Shown here: one piece after another, positions 47,617 to 55,768 of the stretch
Position numbering within the stretch: position 1 is the stretch's first letter
How the letters are laid out: each line of letters begins with the position of its first letter
Source of the DNA: Planctomyces sp. SH-PL62
GTDB taxonomy: Bacteria; Planctomycetota; Planctomycetia; Isosphaerales; Isosphaeraceae
Length of the DNA: 64,000 bases
Direction: 5' to 3'
Assembly: GCF_001610895.1 (NCBI RefSeq)
Contig: NZ_CP011273.1
Location: 5,642,001 to 5,706,000 of the forward strand
Notes under the pieces: model-generated
What the model was told of the DNA's origin: nothing
What the model saw: only the letters and a program-made list of their open reading frames with translations
Database searches by the model: none
Translations under genes and position numbers: made by a program

Positions 47617-48122
47617 TGGGCTGGGCGTTCATTTGGCTCATCGCCATTGCCTTCTTGGCTATGCTTGGACTGCTTCTTCTGCTGTCGGGGAAACAGGTGC
47701 ATCAACGCCAGGGTCTTGCCGACGGCCCGACCGTGGCGATGGATAGCGTCACGCTAAAATCCCGCCGGTATGGCTTGATCGGCCGCCCGGATCGGCTGAT
47801 TCGCCAGGGCGGTACGATTATCCCGGAAGAATGGAAGTCATCCCGCACCGTGCGACCGTGGCATCTAGCTCAGATGGGCGTGTATTTCCTGCTGATCGAG
47901 GAAGAGCTAGGGGTGATTCCTCCGCACGGTTTCATCGTCTGCGGCAATGGCACCCGGCACCGCATCGACAACAGCGAAGAGCTGCGGGCCTGGGTGCTGG
48001 ATCTGGCCAGCGGCATCCGTTCGGCACGGGCGGCGATAGCTGCTCCAATCCCGGTGCAGCCAAAAGCAGGTCAGTGCCGGCCCTGCGGCATGCGGGTTTA
48101 CTGCGTGCAAGCAAGATTGTAG
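47616..48122 (+). CDS. C-terminal half of a Cas4-like membrane nuclease
   Basis: A 168-residue protein from ATG 47616, overlapping the preceding stop by one base. The N-terminal helix (GWAFIWLIAIAFLAMLGLLL) is membrane-spanning. The nuclease core follows: YGLIGRPDRLIRQGGTIIPE with Asp59, EEWK with Glu72-x-Lys74, and Gln86 in PWHLAQMGVYFLL. Cys154, Cys157 and Cys163 (QCRPCGMRVYC) supply the remaining Fe-S ligands of Cas4. No CRISPR array or cas1/cas2 is in the window, so it is a solo Cas4-like enzyme, probably 5'-3' ssDNA exonuclease activity at the membrane, perhaps in DNA-uptake defence or processing. Confidence 0.72.
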   Translation: MGWAFIWLIAIAFLAMLGLLLLLSGKQVHQRQGLADGPTVAMDSVTLKSRRYGLIGRPDRLIRQGGTIIPEEWKSSRTVRPWHLAQMGVYFLLIEEELGVIPPHGFIVCGNGTRHRIDNSEELRAWVLDLASGIRSARAAIAAPIPVQPKAGQCRPCGMRVYCVQARL

Positions 48123-48172
48123 ATAAAGTCTAGGCGAACGACTAAAAGGGGGGGGGATAATCACATGAATTA

Positions 48173-49249
48173 TCATGTATCTAAAGATTCATCCCATTCG
48201 GCACCCAAAACCCACGCTAATGCGGACATTCGGCCGCTGAGCAATCCCCATTCAAAATCATTCCAGCCAAGATTCTCCCTGCCATACTTCTCTTCGATGC
48301 ATCGTGCGGTTGCCTTGGCCTGCTCCAAGATCGGTCCTTGGGCGTCGGTCAACGGTTCCTCGCCGGTTTCGATTCGGTAAAGCCAGTTCTGATGGCGGTT
48401 CCACCACACCTTGTCCCAAAACACATTGTAAGCCGCGAGGATGGCGTTATCGCTACGACGGAGTAGCAGCGGCAATTCCTCGCCAGGATTCTCTTCATCG
48501 GGAATCCATTCGACTTTATCGCCTTCGTCGGTGTAGCCGATGCGGTGGCCGTTTGGGCCTACTTCACCCGGCGGCACTGGGTCTGTTGTCTGAGCGTGAG
48601 TACGCGGTTCCATACCAATAAACGCATCACGGAATGTCATAAAAGCCTCCGGCGTGATGTTTCTTCGAACCGATTCAGGTATTAAGTTCATAACTCTCTC
48701 TGAGACATCCAAATTCTCATAAAAAGAAGGCGAGCGGCACCCCTTCAGCAACCTGACTTGATTCACCAAATTTCTGTGAATTATCCGCCGCAACTCATCG
48801 ATGCTGCTGAAATTGCCTACCAGTGCCGTGGTGTAGGTTTCCTCCTTGAAATCCCGAAGCCTACCAAGCTGTGCCAGGTCAATTTTACCTGGATCAATAG
48901 GACGGTTGGAAAAATAGAGCTGGGCAGGCTTTTTGGCGGCAATGAATTGGTCGATTTCCTCGACCGTACCTGATTCAGCCACGCCGGTGCTGGTGCCGAG
49001 CTTGGTCCAAAACATGCCGATCAGCATGTCACAAGAGCGGACAAGCTGGGCGTTAATCGCCTCCTGCGGCCGGATGGCCGCTTGCGGCAGTGCGTGCGTT
49101 TCCCACTTCACCGGCAGCAGGACGATGTTCTCGGCGACGGCGTGCAAGGCGTTCCATTCGTTGACGGCATCGGTGGCCACCTGTCGCTCTTCCGCCAGAT
49201 CGGAAGGCGAGGCGATCATGACGCGGTAGGTGCTGGCGTGGAAGGGCAT
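48173..49249 (-). CDS. DUF4062-domain protein (putative defence effector)
   Basis: A 358-residue protein from ATG 49249. The N-terminal ~160 residues ([20 protein letters not shown], then [40 protein letters not shown] and [20 protein letters not shown]) match DUF4062, a TIR-like Rossmann fold found in predicted NTPase and NAD-related defence proteins. The C-terminal half ([40 protein letters not shown]) is unrecognised. The gene lies 5 bp downstream of a small partner gene on the same strand and beside the restriction and Cas4-like genes, which supports but does not prove a defence role. Confidence 0.68.
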   Translation of the reverse strand: MPFHASTYRVMIASPSDLAEERQVATDAVNEWNALHAVAENIVLLPVKWETHALPQAAIRPQEAINAQLVRSCDMLIGMFWTKLGTSTGVAESGTVEEIDQFIAAKKPAQLYFSNRPIDPGKIDLAQLGRLRDFKEETYTTALVGNFSSIDELRRIIHRNLVNQVRLLKGCRSPSFYENLDVSERVMNLIPESVRRNITPEAFMTFRDAFIGMEPRTHAQTTDPVPPGEVGPNGHRIGYTDEGDKVEWIPDEENPGEELPLLLRRSDNAILAAYNVFWDKVWWNRHQNWLYRIETGEEPLTDAQGPILEQAKATARCIEEKYGRENLGWNDFEWGLLSGRMSALAWVLGAEWDESLDT

Positions 49250-49254
49250 GGCAG

Positions 49255-49794
49255 TCACTCCAGCGTTAGGGCAGGAAGGATCGATGCATCGGGTATCTTG
49301 GCACCGATTTCGACGGCCCTTCGCTTGAACGTTGACCACCAGCGGGGTGGCGTCCTCCCTTCCGCATGCAATCGTGCTGCAACAGCCAGAGGATTGAGCA
49401 ACAGGATATGGCCGAATTCGCGGTTCCCGTCGCTCTCGACCAAAATGAATCCCAACCGCTTGAGCACCTTGATGTGATCCTTCCAGGTGCGGACGGCCCG
49501 TTTTGGGTTGGTGCAATTTGAAGCAAATGCGATATCTTCTTCATCTGTTATTGATATAATATGCTGATCGCGAGCACGGCTCCACAATTCTAGGTAAGCC
49601 AGTCGAGCATCCCCTTCGCCTTTTTCGGATAGCTCATCGATCAGGATCATGATGAGGGGAAGCAATCGCGGGATGGTGGCATAGCCTTTGACGTTAACCT
49701 TGTCGGTGCGGTCCCAAATCCATGAACCAGCATCGGGCCAAAGCTCGTCCCTGAGTGCTTTCTGCTTCTTGTCTATGCTATTTTCACTGCCCAT
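49255..49794 (-). CDS. Partner of the DUF4062 protein, probably winged-helix
   Basis: A 179-residue protein from ATG 49794; a TTG start 18 bases upstream is also possible and no start has a strong ribosome-binding site. It contains [40 protein letters not shown], and [20 protein letters not shown] followed by [20 protein letters not shown]. The last pair resembles the helix and beta-wing of a winged-helix domain. It ends 5 bp before the DUF4062 start codon, forming a two-gene operon. DNA- or nucleotide-binding regulation of the effector is a reasonable guess. Confidence 0.55.
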   Translation of the reverse strand: MGSENSIDKKQKALRDELWPDAGSWIWDRTDKVNVKGYATIPRLLPLIMILIDELSEKGEGDARLAYLELWSRARDQHIISITDEEDIAFASNCTNPKRAVRTWKDHIKVLKRLGFILVESDGNREFGHILLLNPLAVAARLHAEGRTPPRWWSTFKRRAVEIGAKIPDASILPALTLE

Positions 49795-50220
49795 ATCGGT
49801 GTTCCAGTCCAAGGTTGTACAAATGACCCCGGTTTATCGCAACCTTCGCGGACCTTCCCATTGGCGATGGGCCTCCGTCTGGAGCGGCGATAACCGGGGA
49901 GCGTGTCTCGAACCGCATTGGCCTTGCGACTCTCGACAGCCCAATAATATGACGCAAACCCTTTGAAATCAATAGGTTATGGAAAGCTTATTCGGGATTT
50001 TGGCCGTTGAATTTGCAACCAATTTAATGCTGAATCGGCGTTTCACTGCCAATTCGGAAACGGAATCGGCGGATTATCGCAGCTAATTTGGGATAGAGCA
50101 AGGGTTTGCGAGAATTGCAGTGCTCATTGTGCTCGCTGTGCCGCAAGGTGCTCCGGCGTGCCCCAAGTGCTCCATCGTGGGGGGTTGTAGGGGGTGCCGC
50201 TAGGATTACGCCCCAATCCA
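49795..50220. other. Intergenic region with no supported gene
   Basis: No frame here has a plausible start or protein-like composition. The stretch 49960-50120 is AT-rich relative to its surroundings and could hold promoters for the minus-strand pair. It separates the DUF4062 operon from the Abi_C fragment. Confidence 0.4.
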
Positions 50221-50590
50221 CTAGCTACCGTTATCGGGAGCCTTCCTCTTCGCGTCACGATGGGTTTCAAGCAAGAAGAGAGCGGGCGTCGATGCGGCAC
50301 CTGCCGCCAGGCGGGCATGTCGCGGCTGCAAGCCGCGTGCTCGTCCTTCATGGCCATGACCAGTGCCGTAGGGATTCCGCAGCTCAGCTAGGCCCTGAAC
50401 AATCGTAGCTAAATTGTTGAGCAATCGTTTAACGGTGTCAGCTGCCTTGTTCGTGTTCGGAATATCGTCCGGCGTCAGCTTCAATTCCTTGCGGGCTTCT
50501 TTGCAGAGGTCCATTAGCTCCCAGGATGTGCTGAGCGGCTTAGGGCCTGGGGCTTTAGGGAATAGATTAGCGTAACTGCCATGAGGTACG
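50221..50590 (-). pseudogene. Abi_C domain fragment (abortive infection C-terminus)
   Basis: The frame ending at 50221 contains ELMDLCKEARKELKLTPDDI, then NKAADTVKRLLNNLATIVQG, LAELRNPYGTGHGHEGRARG and LQPRHARLAAGAASTPALFL. It is the characteristic abortive-infection C-terminal (Abi_C) domain with its R-N-x-x-G-x-x-H-G core. Upstream the frame runs into the WGR gene without a clear start or an N-terminal domain; ATG 50517 would begin inside the domain. It is probably the leftover 3' end of a larger Abi gene, although a solo domain is conceivable. Confidence 0.6.
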
Positions 50591-50606
50591 CGTGCCCGTG
50601 AATCAC

Positions 50607-50900
50607 CTAAGCGGGGACGGACAGCCACCCAGCAGCATCGCTCAGCTCGCGGAGATGGTAGCCGATGCCGATCCGCTTGGGGGCGGTCTTGCGGCGTTGT
50701 AAGCAATGCCGGACGATCTTGCGAGCCTCCTGCTCGCTAGCCGCCACATGGCGAATCCGCCTGCCGGGCGTGCCGATGCGGCCATATGTCACGTCCACCA
50801 GCCAATCGCCCAGCAGGTCCGTGCCTGCCTCGATGCGGTAGGCCCGGAAGATACCGCGTGCCGGATCGCACGCCTGTAGCTCTGCCCGAAACTGCTCCAT
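50607..50900 (-). CDS. Stand-alone WGR-domain protein
   Basis: A 97-residue protein from ATG 50900. GIFRAYRIEAGTDLLGDWLV followed by DVTYGRIGTPGRRIRHVAAS and EQEARKIVRHCLQRRKTAPK is the WGR domain, here with YGRIG as its core. WGR domains occur in PARPs and in bacterial nucleic-acid-processing proteins, where they contact DNA ends. Stand-alone bacterial versions are common on plasmids and have no established function. It is adjacent to the Abi_C fragment, whose loss of N-terminus may date from this gene's insertion. A longer in-frame start at 51053 looks spurious. Confidence 0.75.
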   Translation of the reverse strand: MEQFRAELQACDPARGIFRAYRIEAGTDLLGDWLVDVTYGRIGTPGRRIRHVAASEQEARKIVRHCLQRRKTAPKRIGIGYHLRELSDAAGWLSVPA

Positions 50901-51159
50901 CCCCTGATCCCTTCCCCTGACCCCTCCTGCCGCCTTGCGGCGGTAAAGCAAACGACCGTTTTCCTGCCTCCGGCCAGCTCGTCGGACTGGCCACGGCATT
51001 TTCCGCTTTTCTTGGTAAAGGAATTGCGATAAGAAATCAAGGGAAAGTTGCATCGGCTCCCCACGAATTTCTTGCCTTCCGTGGATGGATGGTATAGCTT
51101 GCGGCTTCCTTCGCTATACGATATTATATTAAAATATAACTTATAGATGGAGCCTAGGC

Positions 51160-51416
51160 ATGCACTACTCAACTCTTCGCACCGTCGGCGGATCAGTGAT
51201 GTTCGCCATCCCCAAGCCGGTGCTTGACATGCTTGGCCTGCGTCCCAATGCCGAAGTGGGCATTACCGTGGCCGATGGGCGGCTGATCGTCGATCCGCAG
51301 GCCAAACCCCGGTACACGCTGGAGGAGCTGATTGGGCAATGCGACCTGGCGGCCCCTCTGACAAAAGAGGAACAAGCCTGGCTGGACGATGGCCCTGCTG
51401 GCGGCGAAGCCATCTG
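51160..51416 (+). CDS. mazE: MazE-type (AbrB-fold) antitoxin
   Basis: An 85-residue protein. SVMFAIPKPVLDMLGLRPNA then EVGITVADGRLIVDPQAKPR is the swapped-hairpin AbrB/MazE DNA-binding domain. The C-terminal tail YTLEELIGQCDLAAPLTKEE, QAWLDDGPAGGEAI is the usual toxin-binding segment of this ChpAI/MazE group. Its TGA overlaps the toxin's ATG by one base. An AT-rich, partly palindromic stretch (about 51110-51150) directly upstream is a probable promoter/operator, different in composition from its surroundings. Confidence 0.88.
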
Positions 51417-51746
51417 ATGCAGCGGGGGGATATTTACCACGTCGATCTCAATCCGGTGCAGGGGAGGGAGCAGCTTGGGCGGCGCTATGTGCTGGTGGTA
51501 TCACGGCGGGAGTTCAACCAGTTCGGCACGCCGCTGGTCTGCCCGATCACGCAGGGCGGCGAGTTTGCCCGGAGTAAAGGCTTCGCCGTACCCTTAAGCG
51601 GTGCCACGGTCAACGTGCATGGTGTTGTGCTTTGCCATCAGCCCCGCACGCTTGATCTCCAGGCCCGCAAAGCCACCTTCGTAGAAAAGGCACCGCCTGC
51701 CATCGTCGAGGAGGTGATTGCCCGGTTGATGACACTGCTGGAATAA
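51417..51746 (+). CDS. mazF: MazF/PemK-family endoribonuclease toxin
   Basis: A 109-residue protein from ATG 51417, translationally coupled to mazE. MQRGDIYHVDLNPVQGREQL then GRRYVLVVSRREFNQFGTPL carries the beta-barrel start and conserved Arg of MazF. VVLCHQPRTLDLQARKATFV and EEVIARLMTLLE complete the fold, with the D-x-x-x-R-x-A-x-x-V segment typical of PemK/MazF. It cleaves mRNA at short sequences and serves plasmid addiction or phage response. Confidence 0.9.
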   Translation: MQRGDIYHVDLNPVQGREQLGRRYVLVVSRREFNQFGTPLVCPITQGGEFARSKGFAVPLSGATVNVHGVVLCHQPRTLDLQARKATFVEKAPPAIVEEVIARLMTLLE

Positions 51747-51748
51747 CC

Positions 51749-51916
51749 ATGGCGGACACAGGGAGCACCGACACACATTCAAAAGACACCGCCAGAGCCG
51801 AGAAACGCAACGTGGACGCCATTCAGTCGGGGATACATGCCTGGCGGGAAGGCCGCATAGTATCGCATGCATCCCTCATCGCATCCATCCAGAACCGCCG
51901 GGAGAGCCTGCCATGA
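51749..51916 (+). CDS. Small protein coupled to the resolvase
   Basis: A 55-residue protein from ATG 51749: MADTGSTDTHSKDTARAEKR, then NVDAIQSGIHAWREGRIVSH and ASLIASIQNRRESLP. Its TGA overlaps the resolvase ATG (CCATGA). It starts three bases after the mazF stop, so it also belongs to that transcript. The helical content and the SIQNRR tail resemble short DNA-binding or antitoxin-like peptides placed before plasmid resolvases, but no family is certain. Confidence 0.5.
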   Translation: MADTGSTDTHSKDTARAEKRNVDAIQSGIHAWREGRIVSHASLIASIQNRRESLP

Positions 51917-52482
51917 AGATCGGCTATGCCCGCGTATCGACGCAGGATCAAAATCTGGATTTGCAGCGGGATGCCCTGAAATCGGCCGGGTGTGGCCGGA
52001 TTGTGGAAGATACCGCCAGCGGGAGCAAACGCGACCGCTCCGGCCTGGAGAGAGTACGGGAGCAGCTACGCAAGGGCGATGTGCTGGTGGTCTGGCGGCT
52101 GGACCGGCTCGGCCGGTCGCTCCGCCATCTGATCGAGCTGATGAACGATCTGGAAGGGGAAGGCATCGGCTTCCAGAGCATCCAGGAGGCCATCGACACC
52201 ACCACCTCCGGCGGCAAGCTGGTGTTCCACATCTTCGGTGCCCTGGCGGAATTTGAGCGGAACCTGATCCGCGAGCGGACCAAAGCGGGCCTGGAAGCGG
52301 CACGGGCACGGGGAAGGAAGGGAGGGCGGAAGAAGAAGCTGGATCAGAAAAAGCGTGCCCTGGCCGTTCAGCTCTACCGGGCGAAGGAGCACACCATCCC
52401 GGAAATCTGCCAAATGGTCGGCGTCAGTAAGCCGACGCTGTATGCCTATGTCGAGGAAGCGAAGAAGGATATGTCAACATAA
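51913..52482 (+). CDS. Serine recombinase (Tn3-type resolvase/invertase)
   Basis: A 189-residue protein. The catalytic Ser9 is in MKIGYARVSTQDQNLDLQRD. The resolvase core has VLVVWRLDRLGRSLRHLIEL, GKLVFHIFGALAEFERNLIR and the E-helix RTKAGLEAARARGRKGGRKK. A C-terminal helix-turn-helix (HTIPEICQMVGVSKPTLYAY) binds res sites. It probably resolves plasmid dimers. No transposon ends were seen nearby, so it is a plasmid resolvase rather than part of a complete Tn3 element. The res site should lie just upstream or downstream (52483-52750), where I could not recognise subsites. Confidence 0.9.
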   Translation: MKIGYARVSTQDQNLDLQRDALKSAGCGRIVEDTASGSKRDRSGLERVREQLRKGDVLVVWRLDRLGRSLRHLIELMNDLEGEGIGFQSIQEAIDTTTSGGKLVFHIFGALAEFERNLIRERTKAGLEAARARGRKGGRKKKLDQKKRALAVQLYRAKEHTIPEICQMVGVSKPTLYAYVEEAKKDMST

Positions 52483-52751
52483 TAGAAACCTCAAGCCATA
52501 ACATTGGTCAACGATTGCGGTTGCAATTGAAACCACTGTTTCCTCTGGCCGTTAACGTTGAGTCTCTCCTAGATAAACAATGATTTATCGATTTTTAGGC
52601 GTATCATCGATTCCATACACCCTCGGCTCTGTGAACAAGCTTAGCCAGTTCGGCGGCAGGCTTGTGGCTCCTGCCAAGACATCGTTGCCGTTCCGGCGGG
52701 TTCCTGCGTGCGAAGGATGACATTCCATTTTGACGTGCATGAATACCATTT

Positions 52752-53507
52752 TCAAAAGAACCTAATGAACAGCTTGCACCACATGCGATTGTCCGTGACG
52801 TTGTAACTGGTGGCTGTGGCGTCCGTGACGCATTGCCCGGCGATATTGCTCGTCGCAGGCAGATGCGAGGGAATTTCCACTGCTAACACGGCGCCGCTCT
52901 TGGGGATACCGTCGTCCATCTTTGTATCCAGACTCATCGCCTGCGATGGAGTGAGAGTGCCTATGCTGCCGGGTGAGTGGTCATTCAAGAAACTGCCTTC
53001 GTAATAAGTGGTTTTCCCCAGATACATCCAAATATTTCCTCTATAGCTGCTTATGAATATCCCTGTGCTGGGATTAGCAGCCACTGGCGGATAAAAGCCG
53101 ACGTCATATGAACTTCCCCTTCGCGTGAAATTAATAAGATTAGCGTCTTTCAAATCATAGGAAAATAGATACGGCTCTCGTCCGGCATAGCGGATGGGGG
53201 CATTGCCGCCGGCATCATCGATGGTTCCGTTGTTGGACCACGCTGTGTCGGCATAAGAGGTGGCGTGGAATGTGAGGCCAAAATTGGTCGCTGCCGCTTG
53301 GGGGATGTCTCCCGGAAGGGCGGCGTACTTGTCTTTGAAGTGAGCGGTCGCGGTACTGAAGTTGCTGACCTGTTTGATCTGGGCACGGATTTTCGCCGCT
53401 TCGATCAGCTCTCGACCCGCGAGAATTCCGCCAGTGGTTAGGCCGATCACCACCAGTACGATGGATATCTCGATCAGCGTAAAGCCTGTTAAATGCTCTT
53501 GTGTCAT
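52752..53507 (-). CDS. Type II/IV pseudopilin-like protein 1
   Basis: A 251-residue protein from ATG 53507 (alternative 53516). It has a class III signal, HLTGFTLIEISIVLVVIGLT, with Gly just before the Phe and Glu at mature position 5. GRELIEAAKIRAQIKQVSNF follows and then an extracellular beta-rich domain ending CVTDATATSYNVTDNRMWCK, with a probable disulfide. Prepilin peptidase and secretion genes are absent from the window. It resembles the two other pseudopilins nearby (54349 and 55769), sharing the DLIEAAK-type helix and the F-D-S-K-x-DDGIP segment. Confidence 0.8.
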   Translation of the reverse strand: MTQEHLTGFTLIEISIVLVVIGLTTGGILAGRELIEAAKIRAQIKQVSNFSTATAHFKDKYAALPGDIPQAAATNFGLTFHATSYADTAWSNNGTIDDAGGNAPIRYAGREPYLFSYDLKDANLINFTRRGSSYDVGFYPPVAANPSTGIFISSYRGNIWMYLGKTTYYEGSFLNDHSPGSIGTLTPSQAMSLDTKMDDGIPKSGAVLAVEIPSHLPATSNIAGQCVTDATATSYNVTDNRMWCKLFIRFF

Positions 53508-53627
53508 CACGGCCAATGTAGCAATGAATAATTTAACATTCCGTTAACAGATATACATTACCCTTGGTGGTATGAAAAACTCTGGTATCCGCAAAGAACG
53601 GCATATCAAACTGTCGGGGAGTACGAT

Positions 53628-54032
53628 TTGCAAACGCGTGATATATTTATTGTGTGCGCCGTTTTTTGGTGCCTGAGTCGCCTGAGAGCACGTTACCTCC
53701 TTTATTTCTTCGGGCGGGCGACGCAAGGCGTGATAACCGCTACTGCCGTAAGTGGCGAGCCTGGGCATTCAGACCTTGTGTTCTATGAATTCAAGGACGA
53801 TCTTGACAAAACCTACAAGAACTGGTTCGGCGTGGGTCGGACCGACTATCAGATGTGGAAGCAACGCGTTGGCGATCCAATCCAGGTTCTCTATGTTCCA
53901 CTTTACCCGAAAATCAACAAGGCGAACTACGACGCGAAACCCATGACTTCAAGTCGATGGATGATCGGCAATGTCAAAATTGTCGCCGTCTCGATTCTAA
54001 TACTCCTGGCAGCCCTTTACTTCCGCCCATGA
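53628..54032 (+). CDS. DUF3592-like small membrane protein
   Basis: A 134-residue protein from TTG 53628, with GGGGAG six bases upstream. It has an N-terminal helix (IFIVCAVFWCLSRLRARYLL), a soluble middle (VSGEPGHSDLVFYEFKDDLD, then VGDPIQVLYVPLYPKINKAN) and a C-terminal helix (IGNVKIVAVSILILLAALYF). This layout, with the D-P-x-x-x-x-x-Y-x-P core, matches DUF3592-type proteins. The last ~109 bp are duplicated at 55382-55490, showing that this neighbourhood has been copied along with the pseudopilin gene. Confidence 0.6.
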   Translation: MQTRDIFIVCAVFWCLSRLRARYLLYFFGRATQGVITATAVSGEPGHSDLVFYEFKDDLDKTYKNWFGVGRTDYQMWKQRVGDPIQVLYVPLYPKINKANYDAKPMTSSRWMIGNVKIVAVSILILLAALYFRP

Positions 54033-54118
54033 CAATCTGAATTTGTCATTGCCATAGACAACCGCGTGTATCTTCACATTAGGAGTTCTAAAACTTCCTG
54101 CCGCCTTCCGGCCTGGTC

Positions 54119-54250
54119 TCAGCATGGGCTGCCTTTCGGCGTGTCGTGCGTCACTAGCACGCTTTCGCCTTCGTGGCGGTACTCCTGCTGCTGGGTGATG
54201 ATTCTGGCCTTGTGCTCCCGCCCGTGCTTCTCGCTATACATCCGTGGCAT
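54119..54250 (-). CDS. Short hypothetical protein
   Basis: A 43-residue frame from ATG 54250: MPRMYSEKHGREHKARIITQ, then QQEYRHEGESVLVTHDTPKG and SPC. It is hydrophilic with balanced charge and a convincing codon pattern, and AGGTGAG precedes the start. No family is recognised. It occupies the gap between the DUF3592-like gene and the second pseudopilin gene on the opposite strand. Apart from this the 54033-54348 region shows nothing I can support. Confidence 0.4.
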   Translation of the reverse strand: MPRMYSEKHGREHKARIITQQQEYRHEGESVLVTHDTPKGSPC

Positions 54251-54348
54251 GCGCTCTCACCTATGCTCATGGCGTTGCCCGCATGGTAGACCGCCTCTGC
54301 CGCTCGATCAAGGCAAGACTGTTAACGGAGGATTAACCGGATGACTTT

Positions 54349-55254
54349 ATGGTACGCCACATGAAACACTCTATCTGCATGCCGATTCGCACCAGCTCTG
54401 GCTTCACGCTGATCGAGCTGTCCATCGTGCTGGTCGTCATCGGACTGGTGGTCGGCGGCGTGCTGGTGGGAAGGGATTTGATCGAGGCGGCAAAACTTCG
54501 GGCGACGGCGTCGCAGCTTGAGCAATACAGCACTGCGGCAAACGTCTTCAAATTGAAGTACGGAAACTTACCTGGCGATATCCCGGCTAACAAAGCACAG
54601 GCATTCGGCTTGCGTTATTCTCATGCCGTTTCCAGAAATTCCGGAGACGGCAACGGTGCCTTTAATTGCGTACAGGATCTTGTTTACTGCTCATCTGGCA
54701 GGTACGGCTTTGTGAATCACGAGATGACTTACTTTTTCATGCATTTGGGCGACGCCAATTTAATCGCAGGAAATTACAACTTTTATCTGAGTGGCTACAG
54801 AGACGATGGAGTATACGGCGGGGCGCTTCGAACCACCATGAGTGCCGGAGTGGACTATCCGGCGCTTAAAATGAATCCTCTTGCAGGCATACTGCCTGTG
54901 ACTTCCCGAATCTTCGGGGATAACTGGTTCATGCTCAGTTGCATTTCCGACACTGCAATAATGGGATGGATTAATCAGAACTGTCAATTCGGAGCTGCCG
55001 TGCCGCCTGCACACGATCATCGCTTGCTCCCGATGCAAGCCTTCGCCCTCGACAGCAAGATAGATGACGGTATACCTAGTACGGGCACCGTCAGGGCTGT
55101 CAGAATACTCGGAGGCGCAATCGCAGGAGTCAGCTACGATATAACGATATACATAGACGACCGCCCAAACCTGTGCGTTACCACCAGTGCATCCACATTA
55201 TACAATACAAACAACAACTCTCCGCAGTGCTCCATGCTTGTGAAAATGCGGTAG
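54349..55254 (+). CDS. Pseudopilin-like protein 2
   Basis: A 301-residue protein from ATG 54349; GGAGG lies 17 bases upstream, so ATG 54361 is less likely. The prepilin signal is RTSSGFTLIELSIVLVVIGL with Glu5, followed by GRDLIEAAKLRATASQLEQY and a long C-terminal domain with paired cysteines (NCVQDLVYC, SCISDTAIMGWINQNC). A short out-of-frame ATG 54341 (MTLWYAT-stop) sits closer to the ribosome-binding site and might act as a leader. It belongs with the pseudopilins at 52752 and 55769. Assembly machinery must come from elsewhere in the host. Confidence 0.8.
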   Translation: MVRHMKHSICMPIRTSSGFTLIELSIVLVVIGLVVGGVLVGRDLIEAAKLRATASQLEQYSTAANVFKLKYGNLPGDIPANKAQAFGLRYSHAVSRNSGDGNGAFNCVQDLVYCSSGRYGFVNHEMTYFFMHLGDANLIAGNYNFYLSGYRDDGVYGGALRTTMSAGVDYPALKMNPLAGILPVTSRIFGDNWFMLSCISDTAIMGWINQNCQFGAAVPPAHDHRLLPMQAFALDSKIDDGIPSTGTVRAVRILGGAIAGVSYDITIYIDDRPNLCVTTSASTLYNTNNNSPQCSMLVKMR

Positions 55255-55381
55255 CCAGCGCCGCCCTCGACGGGTTCACCGCTCGGACAGCTCGCAAAGG
55301 GGAGGAGCGGGTAGCCGGGCGGTTAATAAGTTGTTAACCATCGTTTTGCTAAAGTGTTGTCCATGAAATGCAATCCACAAG

Positions 55382-55490
55382 TCGAACTACGACGGGATAC
55401 CCATAACTTCAAGGCAATGGATGATCGGCAATGGCAAAATTGTCGCCGTCTCGATTCTAATACTCCTGGCAGCCCTTTACTTCCGCCCAT
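55382..55490 (+). repeat. Duplicate of the DUF3592-like gene 3' end
   Basis: Bases 55382-55490 repeat 53922-54030 in direct orientation with only scattered differences: ACTACGACG, GGATGATCGGCAATG and TCTAATACTCCTGGCAGCC are identical, and CTTTACTTCCGCCCAT ends both. It is a truncated second copy of the membrane-protein gene, left by a tandem duplication spanning the pseudopilin gene. The rest of 55255-55768 holds no supported gene. Confidence 0.9.
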
Positions 55491-55768
55491 AAAGCCTGAG
55501 TGCGTACAATACGGCGTATTCGTCGAATGCATGTTTCCTGATGCTATACTCCAAAGTATAACCTAACTAAATAGCGGCATGTCGCCTGGTGATAACTGCG
55601 AATCGGGAATGATCGATCTCGGCCATGAGACTGCCCCTACCGGAACCAGCGTAGAACAGCATGTCGAGGTCCTTACGGCGGTTGAGGGTTCCAGAGCGGT
55701 TATGATCCTTCCGCTGCGACCGAAGCGAGGTTAAGTGGCAAGGCGTTTGTTGAAATTAACTTTTCCAA

